From the NCBI GenBank assembly GCA_017620205.1, contig JAFZQX010000003.1:67713-131712 (forward strand): a stretch of 64,000 nucleotides of DNA, read 5' to 3'. Positions 24,720 to 34,662 of this stretch are shown here, piece by piece. Positions within the stretch are counted from its first letter, which is position 1. The number at the start of each line of letters is the position of its first letter. The notes under the pieces were generated by a model, which was not told the DNA's origin, ran no database searches, and was given only the letters and a program-made list of their open reading frames with translations. This DNA comes from Clostridia bacterium (lineage in GTDB: Bacteria > Bacillota > Clostridia > UMGS1883 > UMGS1540). The position numbers and the translations under genes are program-made.

Positions 24720-26024
24720 GTGCTTTTTAAAAATATAACGGTTGTTGATGCAAATTTTGATGTCAAAAATAATATTTACTTGGGAACTGAAGGTAAATAC
24801 ATAACATATATAGGCGGCAAAGAGCCCCAAAACGCGGAAAAGTTCGGTAAAGTGTATGACGGTGCGGGAAAGGTAATAATTCCTGCCTTTTACAATGCAC
24901 ATTCGCACGCTTCCATGAACCTTATGCGCGGTTATGCGGAGAATCTGAGTCTTATGAATTGGCTTTTTGATAAGATTTTCCCGTTTGAGGCATGCCTTAC
25001 AGATAACGATATTTACTATTCAACGCTCTTAAGCGTTGCGGAAATGCTCCGCTACGGTATTGTCGGCACAACGGATATGTATATGAAGTGGCAAGCGCTT
25101 GGCCGCGCGTTTTTGGACGGCGGAGTAAAGGCAAATTTCTCAGTGGGCTGCACATGTCCCGAAGACAAAAGCTTTTATGATATTAAAGACTATCAAGATA
25201 CGCTTCAAATGATAAGTGAATTTGACGGCGCGGGTGACGGCAGACTTATACCTGAGTTTTCGCTTCATGCCGAATATACTTCAACAGAGCGTATAGCTAC
25301 AGAGCTTGCCGCGGAAGCAAAAAAAGCAGGAAGCCGCATACATGTGCACGTGTCGGAAACAAAAAGTGAAGTTGAAGAGTGCAAAAAGCGTCACGGAGGC
25401 AAAAGTCCTGTGCGCTATCTCGCTGACTGCGGCATTTTCGATGTGCCCGCAACTGCTGCACACTGCGTATGGATAGACGATGACGACATGGAGATTTTAA
25501 AGGAAAAGAAAGTAAGCGTTGCAACATGCCCGAAGAGCAATTTAAAGCTCGCAAGCGGCATTTGTCCGACGGCAAGGCTTATTAAAAAAGGCGTAAATGT
25601 TGCAATCGGCACAGACAGCGTTGCCAGCAACAACAATCTTAATATGATAGAAGAAATGAGATTTTTCAATCTCCTTCAAAAAGGCATAAATAACGACCCG
25701 TGTCTTATAACTCCGAAAGAGACGCTTTACGCCGCAACGCGCGCCGGCGCGCTTTCGCAGGGCAGGGAAGACACAGGCCTTTTAAAAGAAGGCTTCAAAG
25801 CGGATTTGACGGTGATATCAACCGAAAAAATATACATGAAGCCCACACACGATATTCTAAATAATATAATATACTCATCAGACGGCGCAGACGTTATAAT
25901 GACAGTCTGTGACGGCGAGGTTCTTTATGAAAACGGAGAATATAAAAAACTTGATATTGAGAAAATCACGGCGGAAGCGGAAAAAACAAGAATCAGAATT
26001 TTAGGAGAATTGGAGGATAAATAA
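24720..26024 (+). CDS. Amidohydrolase (MtaD/TrzN-type adenosine/SAH or related deaminase)
   Basis: About 434 residues from GTG 24720, seven bases after TAAGGAG; an earlier GTG lies inside that site. Metal-binding motifs of the amidohydrolase superfamily are in order: HSHASMNLMRG, then HAEYTSTE, HVSETKSEVEE, and the Asp in GTDSVASNNNLNM. The NLMRGYAENLSLMNWL stretch is characteristic of S-adenosylhomocysteine/methylthioadenosine deaminases and chlorohydrolase-like enzymes. It probably deaminates a purine nucleoside or base; which one cannot be told. Its 3' end overlaps the convergent gene by 32 bp. Confidence 0.87.
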   Translation: MLFKNITVVDANFDVKNNIYLGTEGKYITYIGGKEPQNAEKFGKVYDGAGKVIIPAFYNAHSHASMNLMRGYAENLSLMNWLFDKIFPFEACLTDNDIYYSTLLSVAEMLRYGIVGTTDMYMKWQALGRAFLDGGVKANFSVGCTCPEDKSFYDIKDYQDTLQMISEFDGAGDGRLIPEFSLHAEYTSTERIATELAAEAKKAGSRIHVHVSETKSEVEECKKRHGGKSPVRYLADCGIFDVPATAAHCVWIDDDDMEILKEKKVSVATCPKSNLKLASGICPTARLIKKGVNVAIGTDSVASNNNLNMIEEMRFFNLLQKGINNDPCLITPKETLYAATRAGALSQGREDTGLLKEGFKADLTVISTEKIYMKPTHDILNNIIYSSDGADVIMTVCDGEVLYENGEYKKLDIEKITAEAEKTRIRILGELEDK

Positions 26025-26571
26025 TATCCTCCTTTTTTTCTGTGCATACCGAGATCGAATACCCCGAAAATTCGTACGTGTAAACGTTTTTAATCTTGTT
26101 CATTGGCGTTTTGGCTGCGGGGAATAAGCCCATACCCGTCATTTTGCCGTAGCTTTCGAGTCGGGTAAACATTGAAAAAAACTTATGGATATCAATGTCC
26201 TTTAAATCTCTGTCGTCAAAAAGCCTTTCGGAAACGGAAAGGTTTTGGTTTTCGTCAATCTTTTCGATATCCGCGCCGACTTCGTTTCCGGCGACAGCGA
26301 TTAAAACGTATTTGTCCGAATGTGAAAGAGAAAAATTGATGCCGTCTGCATATGGCTTTCCGTTGTTGCCGCGTTTGATTTCCGTATCCGGTGCCAAGCC
26401 GCTTGAAATCAAAGCATGGCGAAGCAGCAGACCTGCGCCGAGCAGCTGCTTTTTTTTGAGTGGCAGAACCGCTTTTTTAATCCTTTCTCTGCGATCTGCG
26501 CTTATCATATTCAGAAGCTTTTTATCATCCGTGTCTATATACGAAATATCGGTTAAATAAAGTGTAATCAT
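25993..26571 (-). CDS. 4'-phosphopantetheinyl transferase (Sfp type)
   Basis: About 192 residues from ATG 26571. KRGNNGKPYADGINFSLSHS and VGADIEKID (the Mg-binding GxDIE) with FTRLESYGKMTGMG (the WxxKE-like segment) are Sfp-family hallmarks. Such enzymes transfer phosphopantetheine from CoA to carrier proteins of polyketide, peptide or fatty-acid synthesis. No carrier protein or synthase lies in the window. The protein is shorter than Sfp (224). Weak ribosome site; a longer in-frame start exists at 26646 but would cross the pth promoter region. Confidence 0.82.
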   Translation of the reverse strand: MITLYLTDISYIDTDDKKLLNMISADRRERIKKAVLPLKKKQLLGAGLLLRHALISSGLAPDTEIKRGNNGKPYADGINFSLSHSDKYVLIAVAGNEVGADIEKIDENQNLSVSERLFDDRDLKDIDIHKFFSMFTRLESYGKMTGMGLFPAAKTPMNKIKNVYTYEFSGYSISVCTEKKEDIIYPPILLKF

Positions 26572-26612
26572 ACTCAAATAGTATATCATGCGAAGCAAAT
26601 TGTCAATAGCTC

Positions 26613-26639
26613 TTGAAAAAATAGGACATGTGATATATA
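26613..26639 (+). promoter_or_regulatory. Extended -10 promoter of the pth-mfd operon
   Basis: TGATATAAT (26631-26639) is a full extended -10 element; TTGAAA at 26613-26618 is spaced 15 bp from it. Confidence 0.6.
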
Positions 26640-26673
26640 ATATCAAATTGAATTAAGAAAAAGAGGTATAGAA

Positions 26674-27240
26674 ATGTATTTAATAGCAGGGCTCGGTAAC
26701 CCGGGCGAAAAGTATAAATATACAAGGCATAACGTAGGCTTTATGACGATAGACTATTTAAGCGCTGTTCACGGCATAAAAGTCAAAAAGATTAAATTCC
26801 GTGCTCTTATCGGAGAGGGCATGATAGGAGGCGAGAAAGTGCTTTTGGCAAAGCCGTCAACGTTTATGAATTTAAGCGGTGAGAGCATAGCGCCCATGGC
26901 GGAATATTTTAAGATACCGAAAGATAAAATAATAGTAATTTATGACGATGTTGCGCTTCCCACGGGAAAGCTCAGAATAAGACCATCCGGCAGCGACGGC
27001 GGGCATAACGGTATGAAGTCTGTCATATATATGCTGGAGACGGAAAAGTTTCCCAGAATACGCATAGGCATAGGCAATACGGGCGAGATACCGATGGCGG
27101 ACTTTGTTACAGGAACGTTCTCGAAAGAAGACGGAGAAAAAGTAACTTCATGCATAAAGCAAACCGATAAAATAATTTCAGAAATTATAGAAAACGGTGT
27201 GGAAAGCGCTATGAATAAGTTTAATGGGATGTCTTATTAA
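26674..27240 (+). CDS. pth: Peptidyl-tRNA hydrolase
   Basis: 188 residues. MYLIAGLGNPGEKYKYTRHNVGF includes the catalytic His (TRHNVG), LAKPSTFMNLSGES binds the substrate, and IVIYDDVALPTGKLRIRPSGSDGGHNG carries the conserved Asp and Gly-rich part. It recycles tRNAs from stalled peptidyl-tRNA. Two bases separate it from mfd, the usual Firmicutes arrangement. Confidence 0.97.
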   Translation: MYLIAGLGNPGEKYKYTRHNVGFMTIDYLSAVHGIKVKKIKFRALIGEGMIGGEKVLLAKPSTFMNLSGESIAPMAEYFKIPKDKIIVIYDDVALPTGKLRIRPSGSDGGHNGMKSVIYMLETEKFPRIRIGIGNTGEIPMADFVTGTFSKEDGEKVTSCIKQTDKIISEIIENGVESAMNKFNGMSY

Positions 27241-27242
27241 GT

Positions 27243-30200
27243 ATGAAACAGTTTTTTGAGGTGTTAAATGAATATGACAGCTATAAAAAGCTCAAAGAAA
27301 TAATTAGCGCCGGTACACAGGCTGCCGTAGGCATTACCGGTGCGGCGGAGATTTCAAAAGCGCATATTTTATCCGCCTTGAAATATGATTTGGGCAAGCA
27401 GATAGCTGTTATAGTGCCGTCAGAACTTGAAGCGAGAAAGCTTCGAAGCGAATTCGAAATGTTCGGAGACGCATCTGCGGTACAGCTTTCGCCTGCCGAT
27501 ATTACCGTTGAAGACGCGTTTGGTGAGAGCTTTGATTTGCATGGCGCCAGGATAGAAGCGTTAAACGGGATCAGAAACGGTGCGACAACGGTTATGAGCG
27601 CCGCCTCCTTAATGTGCTGTGTAATGCCGAAAAAGGATTTTGATTCGTCTGTTTTAAAACTAAAGGTCGGCAGTGTTCAAAGTGATATCGCAAAGGTATT
27701 GACCGGTATGGGCTATGAGCGCACTGCCGAGGTTTGCGGAGCCGGGCAGTTCTCGGTGCGCGGTGGAATTGCGGATATATTCCCGCCCGGGACGGACGCA
27801 CCTTTGAGAGTGGAATTTTTTGATGACGAGGTTGACAGCATAAGGCTTTTTGACGTTAAAACGCAGGTTTCAACAGAAAATATTGACGAAGCAGAGATTA
27901 TACCGGCAAATGCGGATAAAGGCACGGGAAACGTTTTGGAATACTTTAAGGCTGACAACACAATATTTGTGTTAGACGAGCCGAGAAGAGTAATTGACAG
28001 TGCGTCGCGCTTTGCACAGGACATAGAAGAAAAAATATCGGCAGCCGTTATGGGCGGCAAAAAGATAAAAGAATTTCCTGTTTTTGATTTTGATAAAGCA
28101 CTTGAAACCATGAAGCGGGGCACTCTTCTCGGAATGGGTGCCATTTCGTGCGTTTGCGAGGGTTTTTTGCCGCAAAACACGCTTGATTTTACAGTAAAGA
28201 TTTTGTCTTCGTATTCGGGCAAAACGGATGTTTTGGCAGAAGACACATTATATTGGCAAAAGCAGGATTACAGAATATTTGTAATGGCGGGCAGCAGCAG
28301 TAAAGCGCGCGGCATTGCAGAAATATTTAAAGACAATAAGATCAAATATAAGCTTTTAAAAGAAAACGAAGAGGTCCTGCCTAAAACAGCGGGGATATAC
28401 GCTCTGCCTCTTTCAAAAAGCTTTGAGTATCCGCTTTGTAAAACCGTGTTTTTGAGTGGTACGGATGTTTTTACCGAAAGACAAAAGAGAAAACACAGAA
28501 GCGCGGATGCGGGCAAAGCAATACGCAGTTTTGATGAACTCGCAATAGGCGACTATGTTGTTCACATATCTCACGGTATAGGCCGTTTTGAAGAGCTTGT
28601 AACCATGACGGTTGACGGTTCCCAGAGAGATTATCTCAAAATAGCATACCAGGGTGCGGATGTTTTGTATGTACCTGTAAACCAGCTTAACATGCTTTAT
28701 AAATATTCGCACGCCGGTGACGATACGCCTGCGCCCAAAATAAACAGGCTCGGCGGTACTGCGTGGCAGAATACTACCGCAAAAGTTAAAAGCAGTGCGA
28801 AGAAACTTGCGATAAAGCTTTTGGATCTGTATGCGGAACGCAGCCGCATACGCGGTCACGCATTTGCAAAAGACACACCGTGGCAAATGCAGTTTGAAGA
28901 CGAATTTCCTTATGAGGAAACGCCGGACCAGCTCAAAAGCACCGATGAAATTAAGCGTGATATGGAAAGCGAAAGACCTATGGACAGACTGCTTTGCGGA
29001 GATGTAGGCTTCGGCAAAACGGAAGTTGCAGTGCGTGCGGCGTTTAAATGCGTTATGGACGGATGCCAATGCGCATACCTTGTTCCGACTACGATTCTCG
29101 CATCGCAGCATTTTTCCGGATTTGTTGAGAGAATGAAAAGCTTTCCGGTAAGTATAGAGATGCTGTCGCGTTTCCGTACACGCGCTCAGCAAAAAGAAAT
29201 ATTGGAAAAACTTAAAAATGGCGAGATAGATATAATAATCGGAACGCACCGACTTTTAGGTGATGATGTTGAATTTAAAAAACTCGGTCTTTTAATAGTT
29301 GACGAAGAACAGCGCTTCGGTGTGGGCCACAAAGAGAAAATAAAGAACCTAAAGCGCGGCATAGATGTTCTCACGCTTACTGCAACGCCGATACCCAGAA
29401 CGCTTAACATGGCTATGAGTGGCATACGCGATATGAGCGTTATTACGATGCCGCCCGAGGACAGACATTCTGTGCAGACTTATGTTTTAGAGCACAGCGA
29501 TGATATTATTGCGTCAGCCATACGCCGTGAAATATCGAGAAGCGGCCAGGTGTATTATGTATACAACCGCGTTGCCGGCATCTACACAAAGGCAGAAAAA
29601 ATAAAAAAACTTTTGCCGGGCGTAAACGTTGCGGTTGCTCACGGACAGATGAATGAGCGTGAGCTTGAAAAGATAATGCTTAAGGTATTGTCTGGCGAGG
29701 TACAGGTTCTCGTTTGCACAACAATAATAGAAACAGGTATTGATATACCCAATGTTAATACAATAATAATTGAAAACGCCGATTGTATGGGGCTTTCACA
29801 GCTATATCAGCTGAGGGGAAGAGTTGGACGTTCGGCGAGAGTTGCGTATGCTTATCTTACTTTCCGCAGGGATAAGGCACTTTCCGAGGTGTCCGAAAAA
29901 AGGCTTGTGGCCATAAAGGAATTTACTCAACTCGGCGCCGGCTTTAAAATAGCTCTGCGTGATCTTGAAATACGCGGCGCAGGCGATATTTTCGGGCCTG
30001 AGCAGCATGGCTTTATGTCAAGCGTAGGTTATGATATGTATATGCGTCTGCTCGGAGAAGCTATATCAGAGACCAAAGGCGGTATGCAGAAGAAGACAGA
30101 GTCTGTTATTGATATCTCGGTCGACGCAGGTATTCCGGAAGATTATATATCCGATACGCGCCTGAGACTTGAAATATACCGTGAAATCGCAGATGTTGAG

Positions 30201-30548
30201 AGTGAAGACGATAAAATGCGCGTTATTGATGAAATATGCGACAGGTTCGGAGATATTCCCGATAAAACGCTCATGCTTCTTGATGTTTCAATGCTCAGAG
30301 TTTACGCGGCAGAAGTCGGAGTGCGTGATATTTCTGGTGACAGCAGCAGAATTGTTCTTAAAATTGATGAAAACAACGCTCCGTCTGCGGAAGGGATAGC
30401 AAATCTGATAGAAAAACACAAGCATAATATCATGTTCAGTGCGGGCGAAAACCCTTATATTACGGTAAAAATCGACTCAAAGTCTCAAAAAGAAACAATA
30501 AATATAATAAAAAATATGTTAAAAGACTTGAAAGTTCACGGAAATTAG
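27243..30548 (+). CDS. mfd: Transcription-repair coupling factor Mfd
   Basis: 1101 residues. The UvrB-like N-terminal module covers about residues 1-330. The RNA-polymerase-interacting domain starts near residue 430 (LAIGDYVVHISHGIGRFEEL). The RecG-like translocase has Walker A GDVGFGKTEVAVRAA (near 585), VDEEQRFGVGHKEK (near 686) and TATPIPRTLNMAMSGIRDMS. The TRCF C-terminal domain completes it. It removes stalled RNA polymerase and recruits UvrA to the damaged strand. Cotranscribed with pth. Confidence 0.97.
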   Translation: MKQFFEVLNEYDSYKKLKEIISAGTQAAVGITGAAEISKAHILSALKYDLGKQIAVIVPSELEARKLRSEFEMFGDASAVQLSPADITVEDAFGESFDLHGARIEALNGIRNGATTVMSAASLMCCVMPKKDFDSSVLKLKVGSVQSDIAKVLTGMGYERTAEVCGAGQFSVRGGIADIFPPGTDAPLRVEFFDDEVDSIRLFDVKTQVSTENIDEAEIIPANADKGTGNVLEYFKADNTIFVLDEPRRVIDSASRFAQDIEEKISAAVMGGKKIKEFPVFDFDKALETMKRGTLLGMGAISCVCEGFLPQNTLDFTVKILSSYSGKTDVLAEDTLYWQKQDYRIFVMAGSSSKARGIAEIFKDNKIKYKLLKENEEVLPKTAGIYALPLSKSFEYPLCKTVFLSGTDVFTERQKRKHRSADAGKAIRSFDELAIGDYVVHISHGIGRFEELVTMTVDGSQRDYLKIAYQGADVLYVPVNQLNMLYKYSHAGDDTPAPKINRLGGTAWQNTTAKVKSSAKKLAIKLLDLYAERSRIRGHAFAKDTPWQMQFEDEFPYEETPDQLKSTDEIKRDMESERPMDRLLCGDVGFGKTEVAVRAAFKCVMDGCQCAYLVPTTILASQHFSGFVERMKSFPVSIEMLSRFRTRAQQKEILEKLKNGEIDIIIGTHRLLGDDVEFKKLGLLIVDEEQRFGVGHKEKIKNLKRGIDVLTLTATPIPRTLNMAMSGIRDMSVITMPPEDRHSVQTYVLEHSDDIIASAIRREISRSGQVYYVYNRVAGIYTKAEKIKKLLPGVNVAVAHGQMNERELEKIMLKVLSGEVQVLVCTTIIETGIDIPNVNTIIIENADCMGLSQLYQLRGRVGRSARVAYAYLTFRRDKALSEVSEKRLVAIKEFTQLGAGFKIALRDLEIRGAGDIFGPEQHGFMSSVGYDMYMRLLGEAISETKGGMQKKTESVIDISVDAGIPEDYISDTRLRLEIYREIADVESEDDKMRVIDEICDRFGDIPDKTLMLLDVSMLRVYAAEVGVRDISGDSSRIVLKIDENNAPSAEGIANLIEKHKHNIMFSAGENPYITVKIDSKSQKETINIIKNMLKDLKVHGN

Positions 30549-30601
30549 TGTATTATATTAATATTAGTGTAAAAAATCATATTGACAAAGGAGTAATAAC
30601 A

Positions 30602-31900
30602 ATGAAAAAGATTTGTGCAATGATTATGGCGGCTGCATTGCTTTTAACGCTTTGTGCCTGCAATATTAAAGACGTTACAAAGATAGTAACTGTCGGAGGC
30701 GAATCAATCAGCAAAGGTGAGTTTAATTTTTATCTTCAGCAGGCTAAAAGCCAGACTGTAAGCAAAGCTCAGCAGGACAATCAGACGCTTTCGATGGATT
30801 CTCCGGCTGAAACATGGGATTCAGTTATGGTAGACGGCAAAACAGCTAAAGAGTATGCTATTGACTTGGCTAAAGACAATGCAAAAAAAGTACTCGTTTT
30901 AAAAGCTAAAGCTGTTGCAGACGGAATAACGCTTACAGAAGAAGACAAGGATAATCTCAAAAAACAGCGCCAGCAGATTATTGAACAGCTCGGCGGCGGC
31001 AGATATTCTTATGAGCAAACTTTTGCTGAAGCCGGATATGCTCTTGATGATATTGAAAAGATTCTTGAGAACGAATTATATGCATCAAAAATTCAGAACA
31101 AGTATTTGAGTGATGAAATAGAAGCTCCCGCAGATGAGACGGACGCGGAGGAAGAAGCAAAAGAAGAAACAAAGGATAATGATGACGAAGAAGCAGCTGA
31201 GTCGGAAGAAACAGAAGAAGCAGCAGAAGATGTTGTAAAAGACGAAGCACCTAAAACAGTAGAAAATCCTGATGCGATCAAAGTAACTGATGAACAGGCT
31301 CTTGAAAGCTATAAAAAAGACTACGTATATGTTAAACATATTTTGATTTCAAATACAAAGACAGAAGAAGCTGCACCCGAAGATACAGAAGCAGAGGCTG
31401 ATGCAGCTGCTGAGACAGGGGAAGCAGCAGATGAACCTGCCGAGACAGAAGAAACTGCGGAAACAGAAGATACCGAAACGGCAGAAGAGCTTGATGAACA
31501 GGCTAAAGCAAAAGCTGAAGATCTTATTAAACAGCTTGAAGGCGGAGCTGATTTTGATAAGCTCATGAAAGAAAACTCAGACGACAAAAACAGCGAAACA
31601 GGCGAAGTAAACGGTTTGGAAGGTTATATTTTCACAAAGGGTGAGATGGTATCCGAATTTGAAGAAGCAGCTTTTGCTCTTGAAGTGGGCGGTATGACAA
31701 AAGAGCCCGTAAAGACAAGCTATGGTTACCACATTATTAAAAGACTAGAGCTTCCCGAAAGCGGAGATCTTTTTGAACAGACATTAGAGGGTGCAAAAGA
31801 CAAGGTTAAAAGTGACCTCTGGGATTCCATGGTTGAACAGTGGGCAGAAGAATTCGGAGTAACATATAACGACAGAGCAATTTCAAAGATTAAATTTTAA
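30602..31900 (+). CDS. PrsA-like foldase lipoprotein (parvulin PPIase) with acidic insertions
   Basis: About 432 residues from ATG 30602 (AAGGAG site). A lipoprotein signal ends at CAC (Cys20). The SurA/PrsA N-terminal helical part (ESISKGEFNFYLQQAKS) is followed by an acidic block at about 173-216. The rotamase domain opens at about 242 (YVKHILISNT), is broken by a second ~45-residue Glu/Ala/Asp/Thr-rich block, then resumes with DLIKQLEGGADFDKLMKENS, GLEGYIFTKGEM and YGYHIIKRLE. PrsA-type proteins help exported proteins fold outside the membrane, which would suit the many secreted proteins here. The role of the acidic blocks, possibly Ca2+ or cation binding, is a guess. Confidence 0.88.
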   Translation: MKKICAMIMAAALLLTLCACNIKDVTKIVTVGGESISKGEFNFYLQQAKSQTVSKAQQDNQTLSMDSPAETWDSVMVDGKTAKEYAIDLAKDNAKKVLVLKAKAVADGITLTEEDKDNLKKQRQQIIEQLGGGRYSYEQTFAEAGYALDDIEKILENELYASKIQNKYLSDEIEAPADETDAEEEAKEETKDNDDEEAAESEETEEAAEDVVKDEAPKTVENPDAIKVTDEQALESYKKDYVYVKHILISNTKTEEAAPEDTEAEADAAAETGEAADEPAETEETAETEDTETAEELDEQAKAKAEDLIKQLEGGADFDKLMKENSDDKNSETGEVNGLEGYIFTKGEMVSEFEEAAFALEVGGMTKEPVKTSYGYHIIKRLELPESGDLFEQTLEGAKDKVKSDLWDSMVEQWAEEFGVTYNDRAISKIKF

Positions 31901-31919
31901 TTCATAGGGGGAAATTTTC

Positions 31920-32660
31920 GTGTCAGGCCATTCCAAATGGAGTAACATAAAACATAAAAAAGAAAAAAGCGATAGCCAGAGAGCTAAGATATTTACAAAA
32001 ATCGGCAGAGAGATTTCCGTTATCGTTAAAGCCGGCGGACCGGATCCGGAAGTAAACTCGAAACTCAAGGATGTTATTGTTAAAGCACGTGCAAACAACA
32101 TGCCAAACGATAATATTCAGCGCTGTATTAAAAAAGCCGCAGGTGAAATGAGTGGCGATAATTATGAAGAAATAATATACGAAGGTTACGGTCCCGGCGG
32201 AGTTGCAGTAATAGTTGAAACTCTTACGGACAACAGAAACCGCACAGCAGGTGATATGAGACATTATTTTGACAAGTGCGGCGGCAATCTCGGACAAAGC
32301 GGCTGTGTAACTTTCATGTTTGATAAGAAAGGAATTATCCTTATATCAAAGGAAGGACAGGACGAAGATACAGTTATGATGGACGCGCTTGACTGCGGCG
32401 CGGATGATTTCAGCGGTGAAGAAGATGAGATTTTCGAGATCTCAACATCTCCCGAAGCTTTCGGCGCGGTTTCAAGTGCGCTTGAAGAAAAAGGATACAA
32501 ATTTGAATCTGCTGAGATTATGAGAATACCTCAAACGACAACTACGTTGACAGATGAAGATATGCTTAAAAATATGAGAAAACTCATTGACATGCTCGAT
32601 GATAATGATGACGTTCAAAACGTTTATCACAATTGCGAGCTGCCGGACGATGAAGACTAA
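31920..32660 (+). CDS. YebC/PmpR-family protein
   Basis: 246 residues starting at GTG 31920 after [27 protein letters not shown] is the invariant family start; [21 protein letters not shown] and [23 protein letters not shown] follow. The family includes reported transcription regulators and factors that help ribosomes through difficult proline motifs. It follows prsA by 19 bp and is probably cotranscribed; a terminator lies 50 bp downstream. Confidence 0.95.
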   Translation: MSGHSKWSNIKHKKEKSDSQRAKIFTKIGREISVIVKAGGPDPEVNSKLKDVIVKARANNMPNDNIQRCIKKAAGEMSGDNYEEIIYEGYGPGGVAVIVETLTDNRNRTAGDMRHYFDKCGGNLGQSGCVTFMFDKKGIILISKEGQDEDTVMMDALDCGADDFSGEEDEIFEISTSPEAFGAVSSALEEKGYKFESAEIMRIPQTTTTLTDEDMLKNMRKLIDMLDDNDDVQNVYHNCELPDDED

Positions 32661-32708
32661 ATGGTGTTTTCTTGAATTGCCTGCTATATTAAATATTAAA
32701 ATTGGTTT

Positions 32709-32743
32709 GGCTGTCTTGCTGTAAAGCGGACAGCCGTTTTTTT
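32709..32743 (+). terminator. Terminator after yebC
   Basis: GGCTGTC/GACAGCC stem (32709-32715 with 32729-32735) followed by GTTTTTTT. Confidence 0.85.
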
Positions 32744-32853
32744 ATTTGCTTTTACAGTAATTATGTTTTGTATGCAGATGATAAATTTTGACGGCAACAA
32801 CATGCCAAAAACCTTATTCTGTTTACAAAATAGCTTATTTAAAATACATTTTT

Positions 32854-32885
32854 ACATGTACAATGCATTTGTCATGTAGTATAAT
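32854..32885 (+). promoter_or_regulatory. Possible promoter and operator of the YesN-like regulator gene
   Basis: TATAAT at 32880-32885 has no good -35 box. An imperfect palindrome of ATGTACAA type (32854-32877) sits directly upstream. The rest of 32744-33020 is AT-rich without a gene. Confidence 0.35.
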
Positions 32886-33020
32886 AATTATATAAAAACA
32901 ACAATGATATAATGATTAGTAAAATGTTGCTTTAGCAAGATATCCAAAAAAAACGGATTATTAATTAAAATATTGCACAGCCCGGGTTTAAAAAAGTACC
33001 GGGGCGTATGAGGTATAGAA

Positions 33021-34541
33021 TTGATTAAAGTTGTAATTGCTGAAAACAATACCGAAATGTATAAACGCATGACGGAATGTATCGACCGCACAAGATTTGG
33101 AATAGAACTTGCCGCCTCGTTCCTCAACGGCCGTGACGCATTGGGGTTTTTGAAAAATAACGATGCAGATATACTTGTAACCGATATTAAAATGCCGCTG
33201 ATGGACGGATTTGAACTTATTTCAAACGCAAAGAAATTCAAGCCGGATCTCGGGATAATTGTTCTTAGCGGTATCGATAATTTTAAAACAGTAAAAAAAG
33301 CTTTTAAACTCGGCGTTGATGATTATGTTCTTAAAAAAGAATTCAATCCCGGTTCGTTTCTGCAGTTAATAAAAGAAGTTTATGACCAAAAGCAGAACGT
33401 AGCGGGGACAGACAAGCTCAGTGTTAACATGAAGGAATATACACTCCGCCAGTTTTTTTGGTCTGATACCCAATTGAGAAATAAGAAGAAAGAGCATCAT
33501 TTAGCGCCCGAAGCCGTGTACAGAGTTGCGATTTTGAAATTGTCAAATTACGAAACGGTTGTAAGAGCAGGGTGGAGCATGGAAAAAGAGCTTATGAAGT
33601 TCGGCCTTTCAAACTGTATCGCGGAAACGCTTGACAATTACGGATTCGGCGACTTTTTCTTTAACACTTACGATGAAGTCGTATTTTTATTTAAGGAAAA
33701 AGAGAACTCATGCGCAGAGATACGTAAAATTTTTTCGGATATTTTTTCTTTTCTGTCCCAGAGGTTTGGTATAATAGCGACCGGAGTTCTGTTTGATACA
33801 AAGGATTTGCCGGACCATAAGGAACAGTATTATATATTAAACCGTATGCTGGCGTATTCTTTCATATTCGGAAACGGCATTCTGCTGTCGGTAGATAAAA
33901 TCAACGGTTATAAAGATGAACCTGAGCTTTCCGGCGTTTCCGAAAGAATTGAAGTTGATTTGCTTAATATGGATCTTGCTTCATTCGGCGCGGAGATAAA
34001 GAATATTGAAACGATAAAGCCTGCTTATGAGTATATTTTCGGTATAAAAGATATTTATGTGAGAGTAATTAAAAAGCTCATTAAAATATTGAGAAACTAC
34101 GAGATGCCGGCTTCTTTGGTTAATCTCGGTGAGATTAATATGGAGTGTACATCTGTGTCTGAACTTAACAAGATTATATTTGAGGAGTGTTCTGCGCTTT
34201 CAAAAAGTATAGAATACTCCGATGTTGCAATTGTTCAGGTTCAAAACTATATCAAGGAGCACTATTCGTCTGCCATAAATCTTCAGTTTCTGGCAAAAGA
34301 GTTTCTTTTCAGTTATACCGATTTAAGCAGACGCTTTAAAAAAGCTGCCGGCATGAGTTTTTCGGAGTTTTTAAACGACGTTCGCCTTACAGAGGCCATG
34401 AAACTTATCAAAACGACCGATTACATGTGTTCAAAGATAGCTTTTGTTGTCGGGTATAAGAATTATGAGTGTTTCAGCCGTGCTTTTAAGAATAAATACG
34501 GTAAAGCACCTAATGAGGTTAGGAAAGAGAATAAACTATAG
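33021..34541 (+). CDS. YesN-type response regulator with AraC DNA-binding domain
   Basis: 506 residues, TTG start six bases after TGAGGT. The receiver domain (1-125) keeps the phospho-acceptor Asp (ILVTDIKMPLMDGFEL), a Ser in VLSG and Lys in YVLKKEF. Its acid pocket reads AENN, where VDDE is usual, so Mg2+ binding may be weakened. The middle ~270 residues are a linker seen in YesN proteins. The last ~100 form an AraC helix-turn-helix pair (INLQFLAKEFLFSYTDLSRRFKKAAG, CSKIAFVVGYKNYECFSRAFK). Such regulators activate neighbouring sugar importers. The partner histidine kinase (YesM-like) is absent here. Confidence 0.9.
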   Translation: MIKVVIAENNTEMYKRMTECIDRTRFGIELAASFLNGRDALGFLKNNDADILVTDIKMPLMDGFELISNAKKFKPDLGIIVLSGIDNFKTVKKAFKLGVDDYVLKKEFNPGSFLQLIKEVYDQKQNVAGTDKLSVNMKEYTLRQFFWSDTQLRNKKKEHHLAPEAVYRVAILKLSNYETVVRAGWSMEKELMKFGLSNCIAETLDNYGFGDFFFNTYDEVVFLFKEKENSCAEIRKIFSDIFSFLSQRFGIIATGVLFDTKDLPDHKEQYYILNRMLAYSFIFGNGILLSVDKINGYKDEPELSGVSERIEVDLLNMDLASFGAEIKNIETIKPAYEYIFGIKDIYVRVIKKLIKILRNYEMPASLVNLGEINMECTSVSELNKIIFEECSALSKSIEYSDVAIVQVQNYIKEHYSSAINLQFLAKEFLFSYTDLSRRFKKAAGMSFSEFLNDVRLTEAMKLIKTTDYMCSKIAFVVGYKNYECFSRAFKNKYGKAPNEVRKENKL

Positions 34542-34662
34542 AGTTAATAAAAAGCCTATAGAAACAATTACATAAATTTCGTATCGGTTCGTTGTGCAAA
34601 GCGCCGAAAATACCATTTTAAAAGGGTTTGTGACTATTATCCTAAAAAAAATATTGTTTATA

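Noticed and set aside
28413-29249. 278-codon minus-strand open frame inside mfd
   Set aside because: It lies entirely antisense to clearly conserved Mfd motifs, has no ribosome site and an implausible composition (Phe/Cys/Arg-rich).
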